A program made the translations under genes and the position numbers. Below are positions 1 to 5,840 of a stretch of 15,828 bases of DNA, piece after piece. A model generated the notes under the pieces. The model searched no databases. It was not told the DNA's origin and saw only the letters and a program-made list of their open reading frames with translations. The first letter of the stretch is position 1, and every line of letters begins with the position of its first letter. The stretch lies in the NCBI GenBank assembly GCA_030691225.1, contig JAUYES010000540.1, positions 1 to 15,828 on the forward strand, given 5' to 3'. Origin of the DNA: Holophaga sp. (GTDB lineage: Bacteria; Acidobacteriota; Holophagae; Holophagales; Holophagaceae).

Positions 1-941
1 CCGCAGTAGTATTCAAGTTCTGTAATTTGCTGCGCTAAATCTCTATACTGCACGAACCCGTTATTTCGCAGGTCTTTTCCTTTAAGGACGAGCCAGTCTT
101 CTTGCGTGGTATATTTGATCTTTGCGCCGGACCGCATGACCCTGGGATCCATCTCGAAAGGGTTGGGGTGCACGATGGTGTAGTCGCCAAAATTTGGTTC
201 GCGACGAAGAAGTTTTGGGGCAACCAACCCTTGCCAGAGTTTCCATTCGCCGCGGCTGATGAGCTTTCCCCGGCCGGAGGGGATTGCCGAAAGGTTCTCC
301 GGGAATGCTGAAGCCACCATGGAGAGGGAGCGCCAGGGCTCGGGCGGTATCATGCGCATGAGGTTGCGCATGCCAACAATAAGCGGGGTGAGCCCATCGG
401 CCGGGATTTGCCCAAGGTCAACAATGATGTCTACCTGGTTCGGCTGTAGGCCAAGCCGTGTATTGTAGAGGGATTCTATGTCTGCATCGAGGAGTGGGTT
501 GTCGAAGTCGTCGCCGACGATGCGAAGGGCAATGCCGTGGCCAAGGGATGCGGCGACATCGCGCACGGCATTTTTGAGGCATTCTGGGCTATTGAGCGAG
601 AGGACCGGAACCAGATGCAGGCCAGCATCTTTGGCTTCTTCAGCCAAGGTAATGATAGGGTGTGGGGGCATGGCATTGCATTGATCTTCAGTGATGAACC
701 GAAAATCAAGCATGAACGGACGGCCTTCCCAATTGTTGGCTATGTTTGCCGTAACCTTTGAGAGGTGTGCGTCCAAACTCTTTGCGGGCTCTTCGTTTTC
801 ATAATCCCAGGGTATGGGCATGATCTCGAAAAGCGGGTAAACAAATTCCTTTGTTTCTGGCTTCAAGTCGCGCAAGGCAAAGTATTCGCCCTGTTTAAAC
901 TTCATAATGGGAACGTAGAGTTTACTTTTGCTGTCACTCAT
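1..941 (-). CDS. Beta-family protein, C-terminus cut by window edge
   Basis: The first 313 codons are visible and the stop lies beyond position 1. The N-terminus has the pattern YVPIMKFKQGEYFALRDL (about residues 9-26), which I recognise as the hallmark of the phage-associated 'beta family protein' group (Pfam Beta_protein, from memory). Family biochemistry is not established, as far as I know. The protein looks soluble: no signal peptide or membrane segment is seen, and alternating hydrophobic stretches such as VDIIVDLGQI suggest an alpha/beta fold. The ATG at 941-939 overlaps the stop of the upstream membrane-protein gene (ATGA), with an AAAGGGG ribosome-binding site, so the two are translationally coupled. 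Position in a prophage cargo block downstream of the repressor suggests a lysogenic-conversion or phage-exclusion role; this is inference. A further partner gene could lie to the left of the window. Confidence 0.72.
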   Translation of the reverse strand, partial: MSDSKSKLYVPIMKFKQGEYFALRDLKPETKEFVYPLFEIMPIPWDYENEEPAKSLDAHLSKVTANIANNWEGRPFMLDFRFITEDQCNAMPPHPIITLAEEAKDAGLHLVPVLSLNSPECLKNAVRDVAASLGHGIALRIVGDDFDNPLLDADIESLYNTRLGLQPNQVDIIVDLGQIPADGLTPLIVGMRNLMRMIPPEPWRSLSMVASAFPENLSAIPSGRGKLISRGEWKLWQGLVAPKLLRREPNFGDYTIVHPNPFEMDPRVMRSGAKIKYTTQEDWLVLKGKDLRNNGFVQYRDLAQQITELEYYC

Positions 942-1321
942 GGATGTTCCCCTTTGCTTTGCATCTTGTTTACAGTCTCTGCCATTTGGGTAAATTTATC
1001 AGTTAGCCGTTCTATCTTAAGGCCAACAGTGCCTTCGATTCGTTTTTCAACGCCTTCAATGTTATCCTTTAAAAAGAAAAAAGTGGCAGCAAAAAATGCA
1101 AGTGCTATAGCGATTATTGCTGCAGATGCATTCCATATGCTTGTGCTGCAAGTTGATCGGCATGCACTAATTTTGGTATGAAAGATTTCATCAGCTGGTT
1201 TGATAGAGTCGAACTTTTTTTCCAGCGCGTTTACACGAAGCTTAAGCGCTTCCTGCTCTGACTTGTGCTTGAGAATATCCAGTACTCCCATGCCTTTCAA
1301 TTCATCATCAAATGCGGACAT
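938..1321 (-). CDS. Small membrane protein with two coiled-coil segments
   Basis: 127 residues, no family recognised. Residues about 5-40 are charged and heptad-like (LKGMGVLDILKHK, then VNALEKKFDSI). A single hydrophobic segment spans about residues 63-84 (core AAIIAIALAFFAATFFFL). Residues 88-120 form a second amphipathic stretch (GLKIERLTDKFTQMAETVNKM). There is no cleavable signal peptide, and the central membrane span leaves soluble arms on both sides. The ATG at 1321-1319 is preceded by GGAG at normal spacing. The stop overlaps the start of the beta-family gene by ATGA, so the two products probably act together, for example as a membrane anchor or effector paired with a cytosolic partner. 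That pairing is inferred from coupling only. Confidence 0.72.
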   Translation of the reverse strand: MSAFDDELKGMGVLDILKHKSEQEALKLRVNALEKKFDSIKPADEIFHTKISACRSTCSTSIWNASAAIIAIALAFFAATFFFLKDNIEGVEKRIEGTVGLKIERLTDKFTQMAETVNKMQSKGEHP

Positions 1322-1374
1322 GAATCACGCTCCGGAACTGCCGTTTATCAGTCTGATGATTGGGCAAATCGTGG

Positions 1375-1812
1375 TTACTTAAACTCCAGGGCCACGGGGA
1401 GGTCTTTGTCCCATTCCGCGTCCATATCCTTCTGGATTTTCATGGTGCGCAAGCGCGACAGTTTGCGTATTTCGCTTTCCAAATGCGCTGCAAGCTTATC
1501 GCTGTGTACCAGACTAAAGCCGCGCTCCTCCTGGGCATTCATGTATGCGACCCGGCCCTTGGCACATTGCTGCATGCTGAGATCGGCCACAAAGTCTGCA
1601 CCATCATATCGCTTTGCGTTTTTGGTGGTGGCGTTGTGAACGCAATAGTACCAAGATTTCATGGCATCATCTGCGTTTCGCTTAAGCTGGTCCTGCTGCT
1701 CTTTGCTGGTGCAGCCGCCGGAGTACAGAAAAGAACAAAGCATTAAAATAACCACAAAGCGACGGGAGCCCAAAAAAAAATCGGCTCTCCACCTGCCTAG
1801 TCTACAGCTCAT
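1375..1812 (-). CDS. Prophage lipoprotein A (double-Cys lipoprotein, paralogue of the 2384-2782 product)
   Basis: Up to 145 residues with a lipoprotein signal: arginines, a hydrophobic core (FVVILMLCSF) and the lipobox-like YSGGC. The ATG at 1812 gives a long signal (Cys34) and overlaps the end of the upstream gene by 11 nt, with no good ribosome-binding site. An in-frame TTG at 1773, just after a run of nine T, would give a more standard signal (Cys21), with GGAGAG upstream. After the lipid cysteine the protein shares with lipoprotein B the motif W-x2-C-x2-NAT, and a second Cys exactly 26 residues after the first. A similar helical charged tail contains DKL and ES-x-[IM]-R. A periplasmic disulfide is likely. 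Function unknown; a superinfection-exclusion or envelope role is possible given its place in a prophage cargo block. Confidence 0.68.
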   Translation of the reverse strand: MSCRLGRWRADFFLGSRRFVVILMLCSFLYSGGCTSKEQQDQLKRNADDAMKSWYYCVHNATTKNAKRYDGADFVADLSMQQCAKGRVAYMNAQEERGFSLVHSDKLAAHLESEIRKLSRLRTMKIQKDMDAEWDKDLPVALEFK

Positions 1813-2308
1813 TGTCGAGGGCCCCGAGATTCATCTCGTATGTGAGGTACAAAAGATCGTTTCCAGATTTGGCGCCAGGGAAAAGTGCCAAGGAAATAAT
1901 GCTGCATTTGCTTACCCACATGAAGGTGACGTCACCGGAGCTCCTCTTCTCTGAATCGGCAACTGCACCATATTTATTTACAAGATCTTGTCGCAAATTT
2001 CTTAATACGTTAGCAGCAAGTTGCGTATCTCTATCTAGCTCAAATTCAATTCTGTGCAATTCATTATCTGTTGAAAATACGAATTTCGCCTTGTACGGTA
2101 CCGCATGGATATTCAATTTTGCTGAATACTGTTTGAAAGTATGCTCATCTGATGCTTTAGATGTTTTTGTGAGCTTCAGTTGCGTTGCTTTTTGCACATC
2201 TTCAACGCTCATTCCCCACTTCGTCGGGCCCCAACCGCAATTTTGCGCAAAGGCGTTGCCCGAGATCAGGATAAGCAGCAGGAGCGAGAGTGCGAAAACG
2301 CGCAGCAT
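1802..2308 (-). CDS. Secreted periplasmic protein of unknown function
   Basis: 168 residues. A clear Sec signal peptide is present: MLR, hydrophobic core LSLLLLILIS, and probable cleavage after AFA with mature start QNCGWG. The mature start contains WGPTKWGMSVEDV, a tryptophan/glycine pattern seen at the start of many small exported proteins of unknown function. The rest is a predicted alpha/beta domain with strands such as KAKFVFSTDNELHRIEFEL. The ATG at 2308-2306 has a good GGAG site. The stop is overlapped by the start region of lipoprotein A, so the genes are probably co-transcribed. Being flanked by two paralogous lipoproteins suggests an envelope complex, which is inference. No enzyme motif seen. 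Confidence 0.7.
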   Translation of the reverse strand: MLRVFALSLLLLILISGNAFAQNCGWGPTKWGMSVEDVQKATQLKLTKTSKASDEHTFKQYSAKLNIHAVPYKAKFVFSTDNELHRIEFELDRDTQLAANVLRNLRQDLVNKYGAVADSEKRSSGDVTFMWVSKCSIISLALFPGAKSGNDLLYLTYEMNLGALDNEL

Positions 2309-2327
2309 GGAGTTTACTCCGGCGTTT

Positions 2328-2362
2328 GGCGGTTACAGTTCTTTCCCAGCCCAAAGCACGCG
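2328..2362 (+). repeat. Diverged copy of the repressor 3' end (repeat copy 1)
   Basis: About 35 bp matching 2814-2849 with only a few differences; both begin GGCGGTTACAGTT. On the minus strand it reads as the last codons of the repressor (GKEL then stop), but here it is an orphan fragment between the periplasmic-protein gene and lipoprotein B. It looks like a scar of duplication or cassette insertion at the repressor end. Confidence 0.75.
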
Positions 2363-2383
2363 ACAATGGGCCTGTGAGTCTGC

Positions 2384-2782
2384 TCACCTGTGTTCGTCAC
2401 GGAACTGGAGAGGTGTTGGGAACTGTGCATTCAGCTGCGCTTCGAAGTCGGCCTGCCATTTGGTGGCAAGCATCTTCATCTTGTCGCGCATCTGGCTTTC
2501 CAGCTTATCGGTGGCGGCGAAGGCACTCGCTGGCTCGACCCCTTTGTGCCACAGAACTGTTTCTATGTACTTTTTCTTCCATTCCTCGCACTTGTGCATG
2601 GCATAATTCCCCACCAGTTCCGGGTTCTGGTAGGTTTTGCCGTAGTGTTCCGTAGCGTTAAGCGCGCAGTTTTCCCAATCCTGCTGGGCATCGTTTACCC
2701 GCTGGCTCCAGTCATTGAAGCCTTTCGACCCACAGGCGGAAAGCAGCAAGGTGGCACAAAGGAGGATGGCAGCACGCTTCAC
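2384..2782 (-). CDS. Prophage lipoprotein B (double-Cys lipoprotein)
   Basis: 132 residues, GTG start at 2782 with AAAGGTGA upstream. The signal peptide MKRAAILLCATLLLSAC has a canonical lipobox LSAC, giving a lipid-anchored Cys17. The mature part has W-x2-C-x2-NAT and a second Cys 26 residues later, the same spacing as in lipoprotein A (1375-1812). The shared tail pattern DKLESQMRDKM aligns with the DKL and ESEIRKL regions of A. The two genes are therefore diverged paralogues. It is the first gene downstream of the repressor, only about 36 nt after its stop, and lies between two copies of the repressor's 3' end. Lysogen-expressed phage lipoproteins often alter the envelope or block superinfection, but nothing here proves this. 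Confidence 0.75.
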   Translation of the reverse strand: MKRAAILLCATLLLSACGSKGFNDWSQRVNDAQQDWENCALNATEHYGKTYQNPELVGNYAMHKCEEWKKKYIETVLWHKGVEPASAFAATDKLESQMRDKMKMLATKWQADFEAQLNAQFPTPLQFRDEHR

Positions 2783-2813
2783 GGGTTCACCTTTGCCGGG
2801 GTGGCGGGTGAGG

Positions 2814-2849
2814 GGCGGTTACAGTTCCTTGCCAGCCCAAAGCACGCGG
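2814..2849 (+). repeat. Repressor 3' end (repeat copy 2, functional)
   Basis: This is the true end of the repressor gene (minus-strand ...VLWAGKEL and stop) plus a few downstream bases. The matching copy at 2328-2362 lies 486 bp away in direct orientation, and the two copies bracket lipoprotein B. Confidence 0.75.
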
Positions 2850-3448
2850 CCAATGACGGCGAAATCGCCTTCCTCGCCGGGGCGGATCTCCAGATCCTCG
2901 TAAGCGCGCTCGCGGTTGTCGCCCATGAAGAGCAGGCGGCCCGGCGCGCTGCGGAAGCGCTTTACATAGATATGGCCGGAAACGGAGACGAGGTAGACTT
3001 TATCCAGCACCAGGGCCTTGGCCGCTGCGCCCTGGTCCACCAGCAGTTGATCGCCCTGGCATAGGGTGGGGTGCATGCCGTCGCCCTCCAGAAGCACAAC
3101 GCGAAGGGCATCCGCGCCGGAGGCGGTGCGGCTGGACAGCCAGTCGGCCCTGTAGGCCAGGCCTTTATCCTCTTTGCCGTCGTCTACCAGCGCGGCGCCC
3201 TTGACGCTGGCCCGGGCGATGAAGGCGTATTCCGGCGTGCGCGCCGTCTGTTGGCTGATAACCATCAAGTCGCAGGCATCTGCCAAGCGCCCGAGTGGTT
3301 CTAGCTTTTTATGCTCGTTCTTTTCAAGGAATCGAGCAAGACCAGCCGGGTCAAAGTCGGACACTTTCGCCATGCGCAGGGTCACACCACCAAATTTGGT
3401 GGCATGCGCATCCTGTATAGCCTGTATCAAATCGTTTAAGAATCCCAT
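2819..3448 (-). CDS. S24/LexA-like phage repressor lacking the catalytic serine
   Basis: 209 residues, CI-type prophage repressor. The N-terminal ~65 residues form a short, divergent DNA-binding domain with LGRLADACDL as a likely helix. The linker carries the R-x-DWL signature (RADWL, 100-104) seen in many S24 phage repressors. The C-terminal S24 peptidase fold runs about 115-205. The usual GDSMxPTL motif reads GDGMHPTL (122-129), so the nucleophile position is Gly124 (codon GGC). The general-base Lys is kept (YVKRF, Lys163). The expected Ala-Gly cleavage site is also not obvious (ASVKGAAL). It probably dimerises and binds operators but cannot cut itself. ATG at 3448, transcribed divergently from the early operon. 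Downstream cargo genes are in the same direction. Confidence 0.85.
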   Translation of the reverse strand: MGFLNDLIQAIQDAHATKFGGVTLRMAKVSDFDPAGLARFLEKNEHKKLEPLGRLADACDLMVISQQTARTPEYAFIARASVKGAALVDDGKEDKGLAYRADWLSSRTASGADALRVVLLEGDGMHPTLCQGDQLLVDQGAAAKALVLDKVYLVSVSGHIYVKRFRSAPGRLLFMGDNRERAYEDLEIRPGEEGDFAVIGRVLWAGKEL

Positions 3449-3523
3449 GAATAAGCTTTGCCTCTGTTTGTAGTCTCTTGTCTAGTGTCGAACGACTGTC
3501 ATTAGCTGTTGATATTTTGCTTT
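3449..3523. promoter_or_regulatory. Divergent repressor/early control region
   Basis: This gap separates the repressor start (minus) from the Cro-like gene (plus), where a lysogeny switch would have operators and both promoters. It contains the dyad GTCGAACGAC at 3487-3496 and several nearby TCT/TGTC words. I cannot assign convincing -35/-10 pairs. The assignment is by position and the dyad, not a recognised operator sequence. Confidence 0.55.
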
Positions 3524-3781
3524 ATGTCTACTACCATTCCCCACATGAACATCACCATCATCACCCAGCAAGACCTACGGCAGTTTCTTGAGGACACCAG
3601 GATGCGGCCTTCGCACCTGGCCAAGGAAGCTGGCGTGAGCATTCAGGCGATTACCCGCGTTTTGAAGGGGCCGCGCCTGCGCTGCGGCATAGACGTGAGT
3701 ACGCAGCTGGCCCCGCTTATGGCGGAGTGGTTTGCCGGGCGCGGCAAGAAGCCGGAACCCGGCCAGGCGGGCGAGAGCTGA
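3524..3781 (+). CDS. Cro-like HTH regulator
   Basis: About 85 residues from the ATG at 3524. An ATG at 3545 (MNITIITQQ) and a TTG at 3509 are in-frame alternatives. None has a good ribosome-binding site, so the message may be leaderless or nearly so, as with lambda cI. Residues LRQFLEDTRMRPSHLAKEAG then VSIQAITRVLKG form a classic helix-turn-helix, with recognition helix around IQAITRVL. It is the first gene of the rightward operon, divergent from the repressor, the usual cro position. It probably binds the same control region and opposes the repressor. Function is inferred from fold and position. Confidence 0.72.
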   Translation: MSTTIPHMNITIITQQDLRQFLEDTRMRPSHLAKEAGVSIQAITRVLKGPRLRCGIDVSTQLAPLMAEWFAGRGKKPEPGQAGES

Positions 3782-3835
3782 TTCTTTGCGCATAGTGGCA
3801 TACTGCGGCCTTTGGCCGCGAAGGGGAAGGGAACA

Positions 3836-4387
3836 TTGGGCGCGACACAACCCACCGAGAGCTGGCAGTTTTTCACCGAAAGTTTAGATGCGCTGGGCCT
3901 GCCGACCATGCAGCGCATCTTCGGCAACGTCTCCACCACGAGCATTTACCGCTGGGCGCGAAAGCCGGGCGAAACCGTGGACTGGCAGGCCGGGCCGCTT
4001 CTCCACCTTGCGGCTTTGCTGCGGCTTTTGACGGAGCACGGCAGGCAGGATCTTGCCGAGGCTGGGCTGCGCCTGGTGGCCGAGCCCTGCGGGGCGCAGG
4101 TGAGCTTTGGCGAAGCGCATGCGCGGCAAGAGGCCATGCCCCCGCAGAGCGCGGCGGCGAACCTTGTGGAGGCCGTGGCCGAGCTGCAGCGCGCTGCGCG
4201 CACAGGAACCGACGCCAAGGTGGTGGACGCCCTGGCTGATGTTTTGATGGCGCGGGCGCTGGAGCTGACGCAAAGCGTGCGCGTGGCCCAGGCCAGCGGC
4301 GCAAGGCCGCGCTGGAACCGGGGAGCCGCAGCCGAGCCGATGCCCAGACCCACCTTGTTGCAGCGCATATTCCGGCGCCGGGGCTAG
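3836..4387 (+). CDS. CII-like phage regulatory protein
   Basis: I start it at the TTG at 3836, because AAGGGGAAGGGA lies just upstream; an upstream in-frame TTG at 3812 has no such site. The product is about 183 residues. The part SLDALGLPTMQRIFGNVSTT with YRWARKPGETVDW looks like a DNA-binding domain, followed by helices LLHLAALLRLLTEHGRQDLA. This layout resembles the phage regulatory CII group (Phage_CP76) found second in early operons of related prophages. The remainder is alanine-rich and helical, ending in a basic tail (LLQRIFRRRG). It may activate or modulate early transcription. Assignment is by similarity recalled from memory and by gene order; other HTH regulators are possible. Confidence 0.6.
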   Translation: MGATQPTESWQFFTESLDALGLPTMQRIFGNVSTTSIYRWARKPGETVDWQAGPLLHLAALLRLLTEHGRQDLAEAGLRLVAEPCGAQVSFGEAHARQEAMPPQSAAANLVEAVAELQRAARTGTDAKVVDALADVLMARALELTQSVRVAQASGARPRWNRGAAAEPMPRPTLLQRIFRRRG

Positions 4388-4389
4388 GC

Positions 4390-5358
4390 ATGGTCGCGGA
4401 TATCCGCATTAAGACATCGTTTCAGGGGCACCGGAAGCGGCGCAAGCTCCGCACATTGCTTGGTCCCGACTCAACGGACTACCTGTTGGACCTGTGGCTG
4501 CGTTCGGCTGTGGAGCGGCCAGACGGCGTGCTCACGGGCATGGATGATTTGGACATCGCCCTTATGGCCGGATGGCCCGGGGACCCCGCATCTTTCCGCG
4601 AGTGTCTGGAGCTTGCCGGTTGGCTGGACAGGGACAGCGACGGTGTGCTTGTGCTGCACGGTTGGGTTGAGCATCAAAGCTGGCTTGCGGGCAATGCTGG
4701 GCGTGTGAGCAAGGCCAGGAACGCGGCGCTGGCCCGGTGGACTGGGGGGCAAGAGGTGCAAGCGCAACATGCTTCGGACGTGGGCAATGGTAGCCGCAGT
4801 GTGGAGAAAATGCCGGAGGTGGATTCAAAATGTGCTCGGAGCATACCACAAGCATGCTCCGAGCATGCGCCGAGCATACCACAAGCATGCTCCGAGCATG
4901 CGCCGAGCATGCTCCGAGCATGCGCCGAGCATGCAGCAAGCAATGCCCCCTTAAGAGAAGACATAAGAGAAGAGTCTTCTCTTATCTTAACGTCTTCTCA
5001 ACTCCAGAAGAATTACCCCCCTGTACTCTCTAGCGAGAGTACATCCCCCCGTGGGGGGGCATACTCATACGCGCCCGCCTTTGAGGCGTGGTGGAGGTTG
5101 TACCCCAAGAAAGTGGCCAAGCCCTATGCCTGGAAGTGCTGGAAAAAGATCAAAGGCGTGGGCGCGGACGTGCTCATTGGCGCGCTGGAGCGGCAGCTGG
5201 CCGTGCCGAACCTTGGGCACTTCCAGCGTGGCGACAAGGTATGCCTGCCGGACCCAAGCACCTGGCTGAACAAGGGCCGGTGGGAGGATGAAGTGGTAGC
5301 CGCAGCGCTGAGCGCCGCAGCGAAGTTGCGTTCAATGGCAGAGAAGGAGGAGCAGTAG
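4390..5358 (+). CDS. Phage replication initiator (O-like) carrying an intragenic origin
   Basis: 322 residues. The N-terminal ~100 residues have a winged-helix, replisome-organiser look (STDYLLDLWLRSAV, then LLELAGWLDRD-type helices and VLHGWVEHQSW). The middle, residues about 150-183, is a low-complexity repeat (IPQACSEHAPS twice, then LRACAEHA) encoded by 11-bp DNA repeats. The C-terminal domain (about 228-300) has the well-known phage replication pattern FEAWWRLYPKK, then W-K-KIK, then LPDPSTWLNKGRWEDE. This matches the lambda O arrangement in which the initiator binds iterons inside its own gene. The ATG at 4390 follows the CII-like stop by 2 nt. It likely recruits a helicase loader or host helicase. 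The specific subfamily is uncertain. Confidence 0.78.
   Translation: MVADIRIKTSFQGHRKRRKLRTLLGPDSTDYLLDLWLRSAVERPDGVLTGMDDLDIALMAGWPGDPASFRECLELAGWLDRDSDGVLVLHGWVEHQSWLAGNAGRVSKARNAALARWTGGQEVQAQHASDVGNGSRSVEKMPEVDSKCARSIPQACSEHAPSIPQACSEHAPSMLRACAEHAASNAPLREDIREESSLILTSSQLQKNYPPVLSSESTSPRGGAYSYAPAFEAWWRLYPKKVAKPYAWKCWKKIKGVGADVLIGALERQLAVPNLGHFQRGDKVCLPDPSTWLNKGRWEDEVVAAALSAAAKLRSMAEKEEQ
4839..4937 (+). repeat. 11-bp iteron array (candidate replication origin)
   Basis: Nine consecutive 11-bp units are based on GAGCATGCTCC / GAGCATGCGCC, most with the palindromic core GCATGC. The first six form two identical 33-bp blocks (4839-4871 and 4872-4904), each made of three units beginning GAGCATACCAC, AAGCATGCTCC and GAGCATGCGCC. 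Three further units follow at 4905-4937. The reading frame stays open because 33 is divisible by 3. Position inside the initiator gene, directly before an A+T-richer palindromic element, is typical of lambda-type origins. Confidence 0.75.
4951..5000. other. A+T-richer palindromic element next to the iterons
   Basis: A perfect 11-bp inverted repeat (arms 4963-4973, ATAAGAGAAGA, and 4975-4985, with one central base) is nested within GAGAAGAC on the left and GTCTTCTC on the right. The stretch has purine/pyrimidine strand asymmetry and is A+T-richer than its surroundings. It directly follows the iterons and is a good candidate for the duplex-unwinding part of the origin. Confidence 0.55.
5022..5043. 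other. 9-bp hairpin within the replication gene
   Basis: TGTACTCTC (5022-5030), loop TAGC, GAGAGTACA (5035-5043) is a perfect stem. It is followed at 5045-5059 by a second palindrome, six C, GT, seven G. Both lie between the origin-like repeats and the conserved C-terminal domain, in a linker region of the protein. They may be part of the origin or affect translation or transcription; the role is unknown. Confidence 0.5.
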
Positions 5359-5360
5359 CC

Positions 5361-5771
5361 ATGCAGAAACCGTATTTTCTGCGTTTTGTGGCCGGGTTGA
5401 GCGAGTACTTCCGCGAGGAGAACTGGCTCACGGAATCGAACATCGACGCCGTGTTCCGCGACGTGAAGGGCATACCGGACGCTGCGCTGGATGCCATCGC
5501 TAGTTTCATCCGGTCGAACTACCAAAGCTGGCCCAAGAGCTTCAGCGCCGCTGTGCACAGGGGCTATGCATCCGTTGAGCGCGAGCTTGCCATGGAGCGT
5601 GCCAAACAGGAGCAGAAACCGCCCCTGACGCCGGAGCAGCACCAGAAGAACCAGGAGGCGGCGAGGCATTGGATACCGAAGATCCTGGCCATGAACGCGG
5701 CAAACAAGCCTGCGTACCTGAACGCACCCTCGGACGAACCGGGCCTGAGACGGCAGCGCGGATCACGGTAG
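5361..5771 (+). CDS. Small protein after replication initiator, possible helicase loader
   Basis: 136 residues. The ATG at 5361 lies 2 nt after the initiator stop with a strong GGAGGAG site. The N-terminal half is a compact helical domain (FLRFVAGLSEYFREENW, IDAVFRDVKGIP, then SNYQSWPKSFSAAVHRGY). The C-terminal half is charged and probably flexible (ERAKQEQKPPLTPEQHQKNQ) and ends with a basic tail. I do not recognise the family. Size, position directly after an O-like initiator, and the WPKSFSAA-type segment recall small phage helicase loaders, but no defining motif is present, so this is inference from context. Confidence 0.65.
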   Translation: MQKPYFLRFVAGLSEYFREENWLTESNIDAVFRDVKGIPDAALDAIASFIRSNYQSWPKSFSAAVHRGYASVERELAMERAKQEQKPPLTPEQHQKNQEAARHWIPKILAMNAANKPAYLNAPSDEPGLRRQRGSR

Positions 5772-5840
5772 CTCTCTTTTTTTGCCCAGTGCGCAGTGCG
5801 AAGTTCCAAAATGTAGCAACACGACATGACCGGGGGAGAT

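Noticed and set aside
1812..2606. 264-codon plus-strand frame over the cargo genes
   Set aside because: Composition is Ser/Cys/Phe-rich as expected for antisense, while the minus strand shows a signal peptide, lipobox and ribosome sites.
3487..3496. GTCGAACGAC as the same operator as 8143-8162
   Set aside because: Arms share GTCG/CGAC but spacers are 2 and 6 bases, so a common binding site is not supported by sequence alone.
4839..4937. Repeats as a CRISPR array
   Set aside because: Units are 11 bp and contiguous with no unique spacers, and they lie inside a coding frame; iterons explain them better.
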